From Serinus canaria (lineage: Eukaryota; Chordata; Aves; Passeriformes; Fringillidae), in contig NC_066323.1 of NCBI RefSeq assembly GCF_022539315.1, positions 5,557,719 to 5,621,718 on the forward strand: a DNA stretch of 64,000 nucleotides, in the 5' to 3' direction. Position 1 is the first letter of the stretch; every line of letters begins with the position of its first letter. Below are positions 52,044 through 64,000 of this stretch, one piece after another. A program made the translations under genes and the position numbers. The notes beneath the pieces were generated by a model. The model was not told the DNA's origin. It saw only the letters and a program-made list of their open reading frames with translations, and made no database searches.

Positions 52044-55000
52044 TGTAGAACGCTGCTAATCAGTTCTGAAATAAAATTCATTATCAGCCTTTCTTGATTT
52101 CCTTGCTTTCTATGAAAAAGCAGTGACATATCCCTGAAAACTTATTAATAAAACTCCACATTTCCTTAACAAAATTTAAATGTGTTTTTAGTCTTGTAGT
52201 ACTTGACAGTGCATAGAAATTACAGTATCCCTGTTCAATGCTTTGCTTAGGTTTTGGAAAGATCTCAGATAATAACCCTAATTTTCAGAGCACAAAGAAA
52301 CACATCATTTAGATGGATGATGAGTGGGTTATAGTTGGCTACTGTGTGTTTTGTTGAAAATCTTTTCAAATTTCCTTGGCTGGATCAGTTTCATGTTAGG
52401 ATGCTAAACACGGTTCTGGTTAAAACCACATTTAATTCAAGCAGTTGAAGTTCTTCTCCCAAGCCCTAATATTTCATGGTTCTTGAAACCAAGTGCAATT
52501 GAGCTTCTATGGAAACCAGAAAGAAAAAGTCATTTGACCATATGGCTTTCTGTTTTCTAGAGTTTTCTCTTCTCCTTTCCCCACTGCTATTGTTTTGCTG
52601 TGCAGAGGCAAGGACACTTTCTGGTGGTTTAAGCAGATAAAAGTTGGAAGAATCCAGTCAGGAAAAGAGTATTACAGTCCCCCACTGCTGTAAAAATAAA
52701 ATCATTTGACATCTTTTGGATCATTTAATTCATCTCTCAGTGGAGCCTGGAGACCTGCATTTGTGGTGCTGACACACTTTAATAAATCTGCTTTGTGATT
52801 ATCTTCCTGAAAAATTCAATTTCTACAGATACTTGATATCTTGAGTGCCAATACTGTTATTATACCATTTGCTCAATTCCCACTGAAGTCCAGAAGAGGG
52901 TTTTTATGTGAAAAATATGATGGTGGTTTATTGACCTTCATGGTCCATACACAGTGGTGGGAGTGACTTTCATTTCAAAGACTGAAAAATAGGTTTTGTG
53001 TGTGGCTTGAAGGGGGTGATTTGTTCATGCATAGTTGCTATTAAGAAGTTTCAGACTGAAGGTTTCAGGGCAAGGTAAAGCTTTGTCAGCAGTAAATTTC
53101 TCTGGCCTTGTTCCAGGCTGGTGCCATGAGGGAAGATTTGCCATAAGAGAGTTCTTCAAAGAATCACTGATTTTCAGTGTTCTGTGCCATAAAAACGTTT
53201 CTTTATTTGTGGCTATTACAACTGAAATTTGGTCTTGGATTACAGTAATAAAGTTAGAGATTTTGATGGCAAATTTCTCCCCCACTTAAAAAAAACCTGG
53301 CTGTTGCACTGGCTGTACCATGGTGGATATTGTGGTGTTGGGGTCTGCCGTGCCTCTGCGTGCTTTGTTAGAGATGGGCAGGATGATGCCACAGGATTCT
53401 TGGATCCCTTAAAAGAGCTGATATAGTATTGGATATTGGGAATACGTGTGGAGGAGCAGGGAATGTGAGGCATGGATTGTGCAGGACAAGGATAAATGAT
53501 TTTCTTTTCTTTTTTCCTAGTGAAACGCGTGAGTTTCAGTTGTGTTCATGAACAGCAGATTGAAGATCTCAGCATGGTGGGAGAAACCCCTGCTTGGGGA
53601 AGGGGTGGCAGAGAGCTGACCTCTGCAGAGATCTGCTTTTCTGATGATGCTTTTTGATGATAAAGCTCACGAGGGTGTCTGCTGAGCTGATTTGCACGTT
53701 GGCAAGGGTTGTTTGGGAAGTGGTGCTAGCAAACATTTCTGGTAGAAATACCACACATCTGAGTTCTCTGTGCCTCAGACATGGGCATGCTGATGGTTGG
53801 GAGAAATGTAAATCAGAGTAGTCACAAACAGTAGTAAAACAGAGTAGTTACTAACTGTAGTATCCACGTTACACCCAGCTGTGGGCTTGATTTCTGCCAT
53901 TAAGGGCTGCCATACAAACACAGCATGAAACAGCTTCAGTCAAGTCCAGGAGAGTTTTAATTTTTGCATTATCAAAAACCAGATTGACTGCATCCTTCAG
54001 TTACAAATGGAAATGGTCAAAAATTATTTCTATTCAAAATTAGATCAAAATGCATCTAAAGGAAAAAGCACCTGAAGTTTTGAGTGCTGGGTGTGGAGAC
54101 AGGTTCCCTCTTGATGCAGTATTTTCTGGGTTGTCCATCATAATGGAATACAATTTTAAGCAGTTTCCTGAAATTTGCCATCAATAAATGTAACTCACTG
54201 AATAGTGAGGCTGAGCCTGTGGTCATGGAAATTCAGTCTTTAAAGTCACTTTAAAGTTTTGGAGAGTTTGCCTTTTTTCTGTGCTGCTGAAAAAATGTGG
54301 GAGAAGTTCCAATGCAGTATTTTCTGGGGTAAGAGGATACTTTGGAGAAACCAAAGGTGTGTGCAACAGTTTCTCAATTATATTTTTTAAACTTTATATT
54401 TTTAAGGTACTGAGATACTTGGAACTGCTGGTGGCATTCCCATTGCAGTCTTGCCACTTACATAATTCATGCTATATAATTTTAGCTTTAAATATTTGAT
54501 TGCTCTGAAATTCTCTTATCAAATGGGAACATACTTGCTTGATTTCTACCTTCCCTAAAAAAGCCATTAAAATTCCTAGCAGTTTGTGCTGAGTGCTGGC
54601 AACAGGTACATTTGACTCAATGAGGCATGGGACTTCAATTTGGTTACAGGAAGGATAAATGTAATTCAGAATCATGTAACAAGCATCAGGAATCAGAGAA
54701 AGACTGTCAGTAGATAAAGTTAAATGTAGAAAAAGTGCAGGATAGAAAATTAAATTTACACTATATAATTTTTTACTACCTTGCTTTTGTATTTCCTACC
54801 AGTTTGATGTAACTTTTGCATCTAAAATGTGATTTAGTCGTGTGAGGTACCATTTATTATAAAGACTTTACACTGATAGCCGTGGTTGTTTTTTTTTAAA
54901 AATAAGACAAATATTTAAAAGTATGCAAATACTTCTTAACAGAAACCAAAGCCTTGAACAAGAATTGCAGGATTAAGTTTTTCTCACGTTTTTCTAGCTG

Positions 55001-55754
55001 TAAGCTAAATAAAAAATAACTCCATTTGGCAAAGTAGCATAACATACAACAATATATTTAAATTTTTTGTTCCAAGCACAGACATTTCTCCATGTATTAT
55101 TTATAACCCTGGTATTGTAGTTTCCCATTTTTTAGGAAGTCACCATTGAAATGCAAAAATTGCTTTACACAATTTTGAAAGGTACAAGTGGAGTTTTATT
55201 TTCATCTGGTTGTGTTTCTTAGGTAAACTGACTTTTCCTTGGTTCAGCAGAAATCTGAATACAATATCAGAACTCTTGTCTTGGCTAATCTTGGTTTGAC
55301 CTGACCTTTTGAAAGTATTGTGTTTGTCACCATTTTCAGTTTCTTCTTCCCCTCTGGGTGAAAAAGGCCTTCTCTGGCATGCAGAATACCTGCAGGCTTT
55401 TTGAAAGAATTCTTTTAAAGCCATAAGGTTTATCTAAAAGGCAGGAGTTTTGTTTTTTTCCTGTAAAAATGCAGTTCTACCTTCCTGCACAGCCTAAAAA
55501 AAACTGTTTACTCTTGGAATTTCCAGGTGTGGTGCTTTTGTGTATGAAAACACAGAGTACTTTGGTGGTGGGGGAATTCAGATTGTCTAATGGGGATCCC
55601 TGGGGTTGTAGTGATTTGTTTGAGAATCACCTGCGGTGTCCATGAGTATCAGAGGGATTCAGATGATGCTGAATTCCTGGTTCCTGATGACTTTCAGTGA
55701 ACACAATTCTTCAGGGAGTTGTTTTTCCCTGGTGACAAGTTCCTCTCAGTGGAA

Positions 55755-55774
55755 TGTGTGTGTGTGTGTGTGTG
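55755..55774. repeat. (TG)10 microsatellite
   Basis: Ten uninterrupted TG units. Confidence 0.95.
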
Positions 55775-58700
55775 CAGGGAACATCTCTCACTTCACTGTG
55801 GTAGTCCTGCAGAACCCAAACCAGGGGCAGTTTCTGAGATTTAAATTTCTCTTGTCTGTGACTGATTTTGCAGGGCTACAGAATTTCACCAGTCTTCATG
55901 ATACCCTTAAAGGTCATTAAATAATGTTTAAGATTTTAGATATTTTAGCGAGCCTTCATACATGTTTAAATGAAAATATGTGTAAGTGGGAAGGAAAAAT
56001 TGCTAAGGAAGTAAGGAACCAACATTTTATTCATTTTTAATTAATCACTTCAGTCTTAATATAGCATTAATTAAATGCAGCAAGGTTTAGTCACTCTACC
56101 TCATAAGATTTCATGGTGTAGCTTTAATCAGGTAATCAAATGATCACATTGTATAAATAGGCAAATACATCACATCAGTGGTGTGTAACATTGAGGCTAT
56201 TTAAACCACAACTACTCTCCATCTATAGCATATTAATTATCACCACCACATTTATCTTTTCTTTACCTACACAGAGAAGGAAGGAATGAATATAATTTGG
56301 AATTATCTTTATGCACATACTCGAATCATGTCAGTTTGATAAGGCTCAAAATTGGGGAAATGCTGTGCATTTAATTATTATGTAGTTGTTTTGCTCTATG
56401 ACATTGAGCAAGACAGAAATGTTAGATACCTTGCTTGCCTTTAGTTGGTTTGAAAAGTACTTTGAGGGCTATAGGGCAAAATACCATATTAAATCTCCCT
56501 AATAATTCTTAAAGAGCCTATTTGCATTAATATGTGTAATCAATCAATAAAGAGAGAGCAGAACAGGAAGTTATAGCCAAACCTGATAGTCAGCTGGGAG
56601 AAAACAGAGAAGTATTCTTGCCATAGAATTGATGCAATTCCTAGGAAATCCAGGGTTTTTTAATAGTCTATGGCATTCATCTATTAATATTTTTTAAGAA
56701 CCATCAAGCCTTCTGCCTCTAATGGTCAGTTTGCTAGAGTGTGGCAGGTGTTTACAGATGAGAGACACAGACCTGAGAGTCCTTTGCTGTGCAGCTTCTC
56801 TGGCCTTTACTACCTGTTCTTCTTGATTTACATATTTACAGTAATAAATATGTTAATCTCTTGATTTCTGCATTTTCAAAAGATCTCTGATAAATTAAAT
56901 GAATTCTATGGCTCTTTCTTTAGACAATTTTACTTGCTCTAGATGGTCTCTCCTTCCTCAGGTCCTTAATTCCACCAGTCCCTGACACAGGTGGTGATTC
57001 AGCTCAGGAGTAGAGATCAATTATTCATGAAGAATAAGCTTCCTTGTTGTGGTTCTGAAGCTGGGATCACTGACATACTGTAAGGATAACTGTTCCTTCT
57101 TTACTTGCCCTGTTGAAAGCTCCTTAGATGTTTTAATCCATTTTCAAAAGGTGGTAATGTTTAAAGTGAAACTGGAGTCAAGTAACGGAAAGTGGTGACC
57201 AGAACTAATAAGATCTGCAATGAAGTCCCACTTGATTCTTCAGATGTGTCAGATCTATTTTAGCACATTAACTCAAATTAAATGTATTTGATTGGCCTTA
57301 TGGTGCTCTTCATTTTCTCAGATTTGTAACATAAACCTGTAAGATGGTACTAACACCTAAAATGAGCTCCAGAGAAATAAAATATTCAATTACAAATAGC
57401 ATGTGAATCCTTGCACTGACACCAAGCACTCCTTGATTCCTGGCTCACCAGGGGCTTGGTTTGCCTCCATTCTGAAGGAAGGGCTTCACTGACGTGGTAG
57501 AGCCCAGCCTGAGCAGCTGAGTGCTCTAAATGCAGCCAGTCTGGTTTTCTTGTAGGCCTACCCAGCTGAAGAAATACAGTTTGGCTGCTCTTCAAATGGG
57601 AGTTAGTTGTGTGTTGCTAATAGTTTATTCTAGATATGTTTTTAAAGGTTTTTTAAAAATCGATTTTATTAGTTTTATTAATATTAGAGCTTTATTATTC
57701 TTTAAGTCTATTAGTCTGGGGAAACATTTCATTTGTTTAATGAATGCAAAACATATGATATGAACTTTGCAGTTGTTGCCAAGGAGTAGAAGAATGCTGG
57801 TGTTGGAGAGTCTGCATAACAATAAAAACAGATTGAAAGAGCACAGCATCTTACATGTAAAGCATTCTCCTATATTGGTGCTGGGTTAAATATTTATTGT
57901 TGGGCTTGTGTGTGAGAACAGTGCAAGTGGAATAAAGCAGTTAAACTCTTAAAATGCTGTCCTATTGAATTGAACATTGCTGTCATAAAAATATTAATCC
58001 TGTACTGTCAAGGATGGTGATAAAAACCCCCAAACCACCAGATTTTATAGTCCCCTTAACCTAAGCTGTAAACATTTCAGATATAGACTTTCATGCATAA
58101 GAAAAACTAAATTTCATGGTAGCTGTAGGAAGGCATCTCTTCAACTCCTGGTAGGCTGTAGAAATGGGGCTTGGTGGATATTCAGAATTAAGTGTCAAAA
58201 GCTGTATTTCATAATTGCACATCATTCAGTGAGCCTTTAAGCATTAAAGGAAGAACAGGCTACTCATCACTTATGAAACTTGACCAGCTGTGGTGGGCAG
58301 TGTGAAGTGAGGAGAGTCTGATCCATGCTGCAGTGTAGGACACTGGGTGATCCCTAAATGCCTTGCAATTCCTGGAAGGAGCAGTGGATCTTGAACACAG
58401 ATATATGCACAAAATCATAACCATGGCTTTTTGCCTGGATGTGTGCTCTGCAGTGGCTTTGAGTGGAGAGACTGTAGGAGGTACAGTTGTGATTATTAAA
58501 ACATCTTTTCCAATGAATTTGTTGTTTAGGTTTCTGCCATTTCTGTTAGAACTTTTTGGACAGGCCTTGAACAACTGTGACTGTATGTAAGAATGGCAGG
58601 AGCAGAAATTCTTAACAGATTTTTTAAAAAAATGAATAATGCAACCACCTTTCAAAATTATGAACTTATGAAATGGAAGCTATTTCTTGAAGGCATTTTA

Positions 58701-59776
58701 AAATAATTTTCTGTGAGACTCTGCAGCGTTTATTTAAACTGTGTAATATGCAATTGCATTATTCACAGCACGGAAATGAACCTGTGAAGCAATAATTATG
58801 CTAATTTTGAAATGGGAAAATACCAAGATTTGTCTCTGTCCAACATTTTCTTGATAACCTTGGAGACTTTAATATACAGAATTTGCTGTATTTTTCTGTT
58901 AAAGTAGAACCAATCTTAGGCTATTCTTCTAGAAATCTGTAATTTTGTAGGTAGAGGTGAGGAAGTTATGTTATACTATATAAACTGTTAGCTAAATGCA
59001 AATAATCTCCAGTATTTCAACTTCCTAATATTCTTGAAAAGAAACCTGAGTACCTTATTTGCTGTAATAGATGTCAAAAGCCTTTATGCCTGCTGTTTAT
59101 TAAGTGTTTAATTACCTGGTAGATTTTAAAGCTACACAAGTGTGTGGCACTCAGTCTGGGCTTGATTTCCAGTTTCCATATTTATTACAGTTCTGTTGTA
59201 AGATTTCACCATTAAATAGTTACGTGAAAAAAATACAAATATTTTCCTGACTAGAATTGTTTTAAGAAACCTACACAGAAAATGTGCATTATTTACACAG
59301 AAAATGTGTTTTGGGTATCCTTAGCCTCTTAAATAATTTTTTTCTCTTAAGGTCTACTTTGTGGGAAATTCCTTACATTGCCAGCATTTCACAGACATAT
59401 CTTAGATTGAATATGATAATCTCATTCAGCTTTTTGTTGTGGCAGAGCATGCTACTAACTGAATAAAAAATGATTACTTAGGAGCCATTGAGGATCTCAA
59501 AATCTTCCAAAAGGCACCATGATGCCTTCTAATCCTCTGGCCAGCATGAGGCATTCCATGTGCCTTAATTCTTCTCTTGCCTCTCCTGCCACCTCAGATA
59601 AGAATTTCTTTGTCCTCTGAAAGACTCAGCCATGTTGCACCAAAACTTCACTCTCTGCCAGGTTAAAGTTGCTCCAACCCAAAGAATGCTGTTTAAATGA
59701 GCTCTTGCTACAAGTCTTCAAGAGCCTGACTGCAAATAATTAAGTAGAGCTTTGATTTGTGTTTGTTTTTTTTCAG

Positions 59777-59923
59777 AGCCAGAGCTTCAACTGTGTGCAA
59801 AAGACCAGATGTCCAGGATCCAATGTGAGTTCTGTGCAGATACAGGGAGATTCAGATTATTTCATCAACCACCTTGGAGTGCCTGCCACGCAGTTTTCCT
59901 ATGAGGACATCAAAGCATCAGAG
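59777..59923 (+). CDS. NAALADL2: NAALADL2 internal exon e (M28-like domain)
   Basis: The exon has 147 nt, exactly 49 codons, with phase 0 on both sides. The peptide starts SQSFNCVQKTRC, then NVSSVQIQGDSDYFINHLG, and ends VPATQFSYEDIKASE. The block GDSDYFINHLGVP matches the family segment that in PSMA reads 'SGNDFEVFFQRLGIASG', a helix and strand late in the peptidase fold. Two cysteines six residues apart (residues 6 and 12 of the exon) are also present in mammalian NAALADL2 as I remember it and could form a disulfide. NVS is a candidate glycosylation sequon. The acceptor is a long T-tract followed by CAG, and the donor is GAG|GTAGCT. The next exon, expected to lead into the remaining M28 strands and the dimerisation helices, is not visible in the following 4 kb. 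Confidence 0.94.
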
Positions 59924-62900
59924 GTAGCTGTGACTAAGAATGGACAAAATGAAAATAGCAGGAAGATAGAATTATGTTTTCTCAGGTTATATTGTGTTGT
60001 GGTGGAAATTTATCTCCTCTAAGTGTGTTTTTTTTAGGTCTTCAGAGGATTACCATCGAGCTTCAAAGTGTCTGTTTTTGTAGGCATATGGTATTCAAAG
60101 AAACAGATATACATTGAAGGATGTTGTGTTAAAATTTTAATATTGCTGATAATTTTATAGGCTACATGTTATCTAACCCAACTTTTGAAACTGTTTTCAA
60201 CTTAGAGGAATCAGGTATTGATGTGTATTTTTTTACTGCACAGTAGGATGTGACAATCTTCAAAATAACCTCTAGATCCATTTTCATACCATGAGAAAAA
60301 CAGGATTCTGTAGGATAAGCATTGGTGGTAAGGATCTGTATGCTTGGTTGGAGTCTTGCAGACACCACAGCTCTTTGCAGTCCATCATGCTCTGCAAGGC
60401 AGGTGGGAGGAAGGGGCATTTTATGCTGTTTGGAGTTCAGGTTGGAATAGGACTCAAAGAAATTGTTAGGAGGGTTTGTCCTTCCTCCACCTTCACCACT
60501 GTAGGTTATTTGCAGCTGGACATCTCAAACTCACCCTCACTTGGTGAGCTGAAGATCAAGAAGGCATTAGGTATTTCAAGACACAAAAGGCAAGAAAAGA
60601 AGTGTGAAATGTAATGATGCACTGACTTCACATTCTCCTCATTTCTCTTTTTTCTTCTCTTCACTGTGCTCATCTCCTATCTTCTGTCTTTCCAAGCTGA
60701 GGAGCAAAGCTGAGGCTGGGCTGAGCTGGAATGTTTCCTGACACTGCATGCTAATATGCTTCTCTTTCACACAGGCAAAACAAAGCAGGGATGTGCCAAA
60801 TGGGGAGCATTGCTGTCATGTTGTTGTGTACATTAAAAGAGATTAAGTCAAGAATTTATATAAATAGAGAGGCTTCTGTTTCTAAACATCATGGCACCTA
60901 TCAGGCAAAGTTTTCTATTTCTGATTAAGCACATTGTAAAAGGCTGTGAGGAAAATCTGAAGGCAGAAGATGTGTGAGTGCAATGTTTATGGAAGGCTTG
61001 TGGTCCAGAGGAATTTTTTGTTGTCACTTAGCAGCTATTCCACATAGTTTTCATTCAAGATCTGTGTATAGACAATCTACAGACCATGAGAAAGAATCTT
61101 CAAAGTTCAGTATATCAAAATAGTATTTCCCAGCAACATTTACAATATGAACACTGGAGGTTCCCTTGGCTATTGTCTACTTTAATCCAAATTTATTCTT
61201 CACGTTCAGTTAACCTTGTAAATGTGCATTTTTGTCTCTCAGAATGACTCATCAATGTAATTAAAATCATAAAAGACAATATTTCTATATTTGCTTAAAC
61301 ATGACACTCTAAATTTGGTTCTTTGTTAAAAATTCAGCTTTTGTCCTTCTTGAAAATTCATTTCCTAGAAATAAACTTGGTAAGTGTAATCTGCAGTCTT
61401 GAAGTAGATGTACTGCACTTCTCAGACTGTAGAAGACCTTGACCCCATGAGGTCTGTTTTATGTGAGAATAAATCTGCTTGGCACAGTGTGTAAATTTCT
61501 CTTGGCAAGAGGATGGAATTTTTCCTTAAAAGTGAAGCCACACAGAATGATTAAATTTGGATTATTTGCTGTATCTTTGTTATTTATTGTACAGGCTGTT
61601 AACAGTCCTCCAGAAGATAAGCTCATTGTCTCTCCTATGTTCTATCAAACAAGCAATCTGTTTATCCTTTACTGTTTATTGCCATTGTTTATTGTGGATT
61701 CTGTTTATTGACAGATATTATAAAGCAGATAAATTACTCCATGTTGACAGCCATATTAATAAACATTGTAAGAATTTCTGTTAGGCAGGTTAGGGGCTGA
61801 TAAAAATCTGCTGGTTTGCAGGGAGGGATTTTTGCTTGTTTGTTTCCATCCAGCTTTTTTAACTACACCTCAGCTTTGTCAGCTTTGTTGCAAATCGAGA
61901 TTTGTGCAAACAGGTTCAGAAATGAACTGTTCTGATGTGCTTTTGTGGGTTATCATTTTGCCAGCTGGGTTTCCTCTTCTGTCTCTCTCACTGCTGTGAC
62001 CTACTCAGGAATCACTCTTCCTTTGGAATATACATCACTTGTTTATTTTACCCACCTGTCAGCCTGTGTGCAGTGTCAGGTAAAGCTGATGCTGTTCCAC
62101 AGCTGGAAAAAAACTGCTTTGGAGTTAAAAAGCTCAAGACCTGTGCTTGTATTCTTCCTCCAGAGCAGCAGCTCCAGGTCAGCTTTAGAAATGCATTTCT
62201 TACCCAGTCGGGGCGATGCCAGTCCGCAGAGAGAAGGTTATAAAAACCTTCCCTTGACAGGAACCTGAGGAGGAAATATGAGGAAATAAAAGTTGTAAGA
62301 GGAAACATTCAGGCCAGAAGAGTAAGTAAAAGTGTCTGGCTTGGAATTACGTAATACAGTGAAGCACAGCCTCGGGGAGGCTAAATCTGCCTGGCAAATG
62401 CCCGTGGTCAGGTCTGTGAGCAGTAAAGTGCATTCTGAGAATTCAGCCACTGCTCTAGAAGTGCACTGGGTGAAATGCAGCTCGTTTATTCACCAGCAGA
62501 AAATATGCAGCAATTTAGTCTCAAAGTAAGTAAACTTGGAAGAATTTCTCAAGCGGAAAAAAAATAATATTGCCCCATTTTCCAAGGATTCCCTTGCAGT
62601 TGCTTCCTCATCTCCTTACCTCTGTGTGCTGGGTTTCCCATCACATGAGGGTCACATTCTGATTAGCAATATGTTAGGAGACAAGCTGATCAGGTTTTCC
62701 TAACACTGCTGATTATTTTGCTTTCAGTATGAGTTATGCTATTTGAGAGAATGATTAGTGTGCATCCAAGTGACTATGTAGTCTCCAGAGAGAGACCTAA
62801 GTGCTGATTTCAAATCAGAGTTTCTCTGCCACTGAGAGCCATGATTAGTCTATTAGTCCTCACCTCAGCTGAGAATAGTGTTAGAAACATATTCAGTTAC

Positions 62901-64000
62901 CTTTACAGCAACAAGGAAGATTAACATAAACTAAGAGAGCTGTTAAATCAAAGACTTGTCTTAGCCACTCTCTGTGCTTCATAAAAGCTGGATATCAGTC
63001 AAATTACTTCATTGTATGAGCATTGCTATGTCAGAAATAACTACATGGCACAGGTGAGTACATTCTGATTTTTTTCCCTATGTGTGGGCTATTTCTGTGC
63101 TCTTGCAAATATTAGTCTTGTTTGTGTAACAGTGTGTTTTCACATCCAAAAATGGTGTAACAAATATAACACATACATGTCTTCCATAATGAGAAAATAC
63201 ATGCATATAACAGACAAACAGTTCATCACAACTCTCCTTGATGTCTTAGATATAAATTCCTCTCTTATGGTATTTTAACTTTATAAACAAAATAATCTTA
63301 TTTACATGACTGAAGCTCAGCTCTTGGTTACCTGATTGTAAATTATGAATAACTCTGAACACACTGGGTATGGTGGTGTATGACCTCAGGGATGTGCACG
63401 CAGTTTCTGTTTGGATTCAAGATGGTTCTCATTTTTGAATGGATGTACATGGATTGTGTGCCTGCCCTATCACTTAGAGCTCACCTTGTTTCTCATACTT
63501 CTCTCCCTTAGTTCCTTAAGATTTGCATTGTTTTTCTTTTTGTATGAGCATCATCAAACTTTCCATGTTTAGTTTTTCACTTGATGGAGCACCTTAAAGT
63601 GTAGTTTGCTCTGCTAGACTCAACATTCTGATGGCCTTTTTTATTTCATGAAAGGGGACAGAGAAAAGTAGTTTTTAAAGACCTGGTTTGGGTAGTACTG
63701 GGCTTCTTCCCTGAAGGGAAAATGTCCAGCCCCCTAGTTACAAGTTAATTTATTTTGGTTACTTCTTTCCTAGCACAGTTTATAGCATAGCTGCTGAAAA
63801 CTGGAGCACAAGTAATCAGAGAGACTGAGAAAAAGAGCCTTGCTGTGGCTGCCTAATGTTTGGGTAGTAGAGAATATAAACTGGGTTTTCTGTGCTTTCA
63901 GTCAGAGATTTGACTTTTTCTCCAGCATTGTAACTCAAACTTCATAGAACTGTTTAGCATTTTGAGTTCCATCACTTACAAACTTCAGCTGGTACAGGTG
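59924..64000 (+). other. NAALADL2: NAALADL2 intron (3' part outside window)
   Basis: This is non-coding sequence after exon e, starting with donor GTAGCT. I looked for the next family exon, expected to encode an 'FNLHETITKLSGEV'-like segment, and did not find it. No repeat of a clear family is visible. 62180-62500 is slightly richer in CG dinucleotides than its surroundings and contains the palindrome ATTACGTAAT. Confidence 0.75.
62346..62355. promoter_or_regulatory. ATTACGTAAT palindrome, possible bZIP site
   Basis: This palindrome is the consensus core (TTACGTAA) bound by PAR-bZIP and NFIL3-type factors. It lies in a locally CG-richer part of the intron. A single 10-base site is weak evidence, and function is unproven. 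Confidence 0.3.

Larger units (their letters stand above)
44370..59776 (+). other. NAALADL2: NAALADL2 intron between exons d and e
   Basis: This intron is 15407 bp, with donor GTTAGA and acceptor TTTTTTTTCAG. It is poor in recognisable transposable elements. It contains a perfect hairpin at 46682-46720, a 15-bp tandem duplication at 52014-52043, a (TG)10 run at 55755-55774 and long AT-rich unique stretches. I see no exon or RNA gene. Confidence 0.85.

Noticed and set aside
59924..60022. Extension of exon e beyond the donor
   Set aside because: The frame stays open for a while, but the peptide (VAVTKNGQNENSRK and onward) does not match the family, and GAG|GTAGCT is a fitting donor with the right phase.
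1..64000. CRISPR arrays, operons, phage or other prokaryotic features
   Set aside because: There are no spaced direct repeats, no dense long reading frames, and the spliced exons with bird repeats identify vertebrate nuclear DNA.
1..64000. tRNA, rRNA, snRNA or miRNA genes
   Set aside because: I saw no tRNA A/B-box cloverleaf, rRNA or snRNA signature by eye. The only strong hairpin (46682-46720) is too short for a usual miRNA precursor.

Overview
This window looks like vertebrate, almost certainly bird, nuclear DNA, and probably from a songbird. The reasons are AT-rich, intron-dominated sequence with no prokaryotic gene organisation, several degenerate CR1 LINE fragments in both orientations, and a solo LTR of a kind I recognise from passerine genomes. 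The last point rests on memory of the repeat family, not on a search.

The only gene I can support is NAALADL2 on the plus strand, an inactive glutamate-carboxypeptidase II / transferrin-receptor family protein. Five internal coding exons lie at 29481-29624, 37898-37990, 42143-42348, 44250-44369 and 59777-59923. Their phases join perfectly (1/1/0/0): 710 nt encode 236 consecutive residues without a stop. They run from the end of the protease-associated (PA) region through the M28 peptidase-like fold. The N-terminal exons lie upstream of the window. The C-terminal exons, including the helical dimerisation domain, lie downstream. The protein keeps the fold landmarks of the family but has lost most zinc ligands and the catalytic glutamate, as in its mammalian orthologues.

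Layout: 1-29480 is intron, with CR1 fragments near 3.5, 7.2, 9.2, 18.3 and 27.5 kb and a large (CCAT)n array at 12106-12479 that starts with a G-quadruplex motif on the minus strand. 29481-44369 holds four exons in about 15 kb, with old CR1 pieces and a 389-bp solo LTR with a perfect 6-bp target-site duplication just after exon c. 44370-59776 is a 15.4-kb intron containing a perfect 15-bp hairpin. 59924-64000 is intron.

I found no second gene, RNA gene, CRISPR array or novel system. The points most worth a second look are the loss of active-site residues, the LTR close to an exon, the nested structure of the tetranucleotide array and the hairpin.
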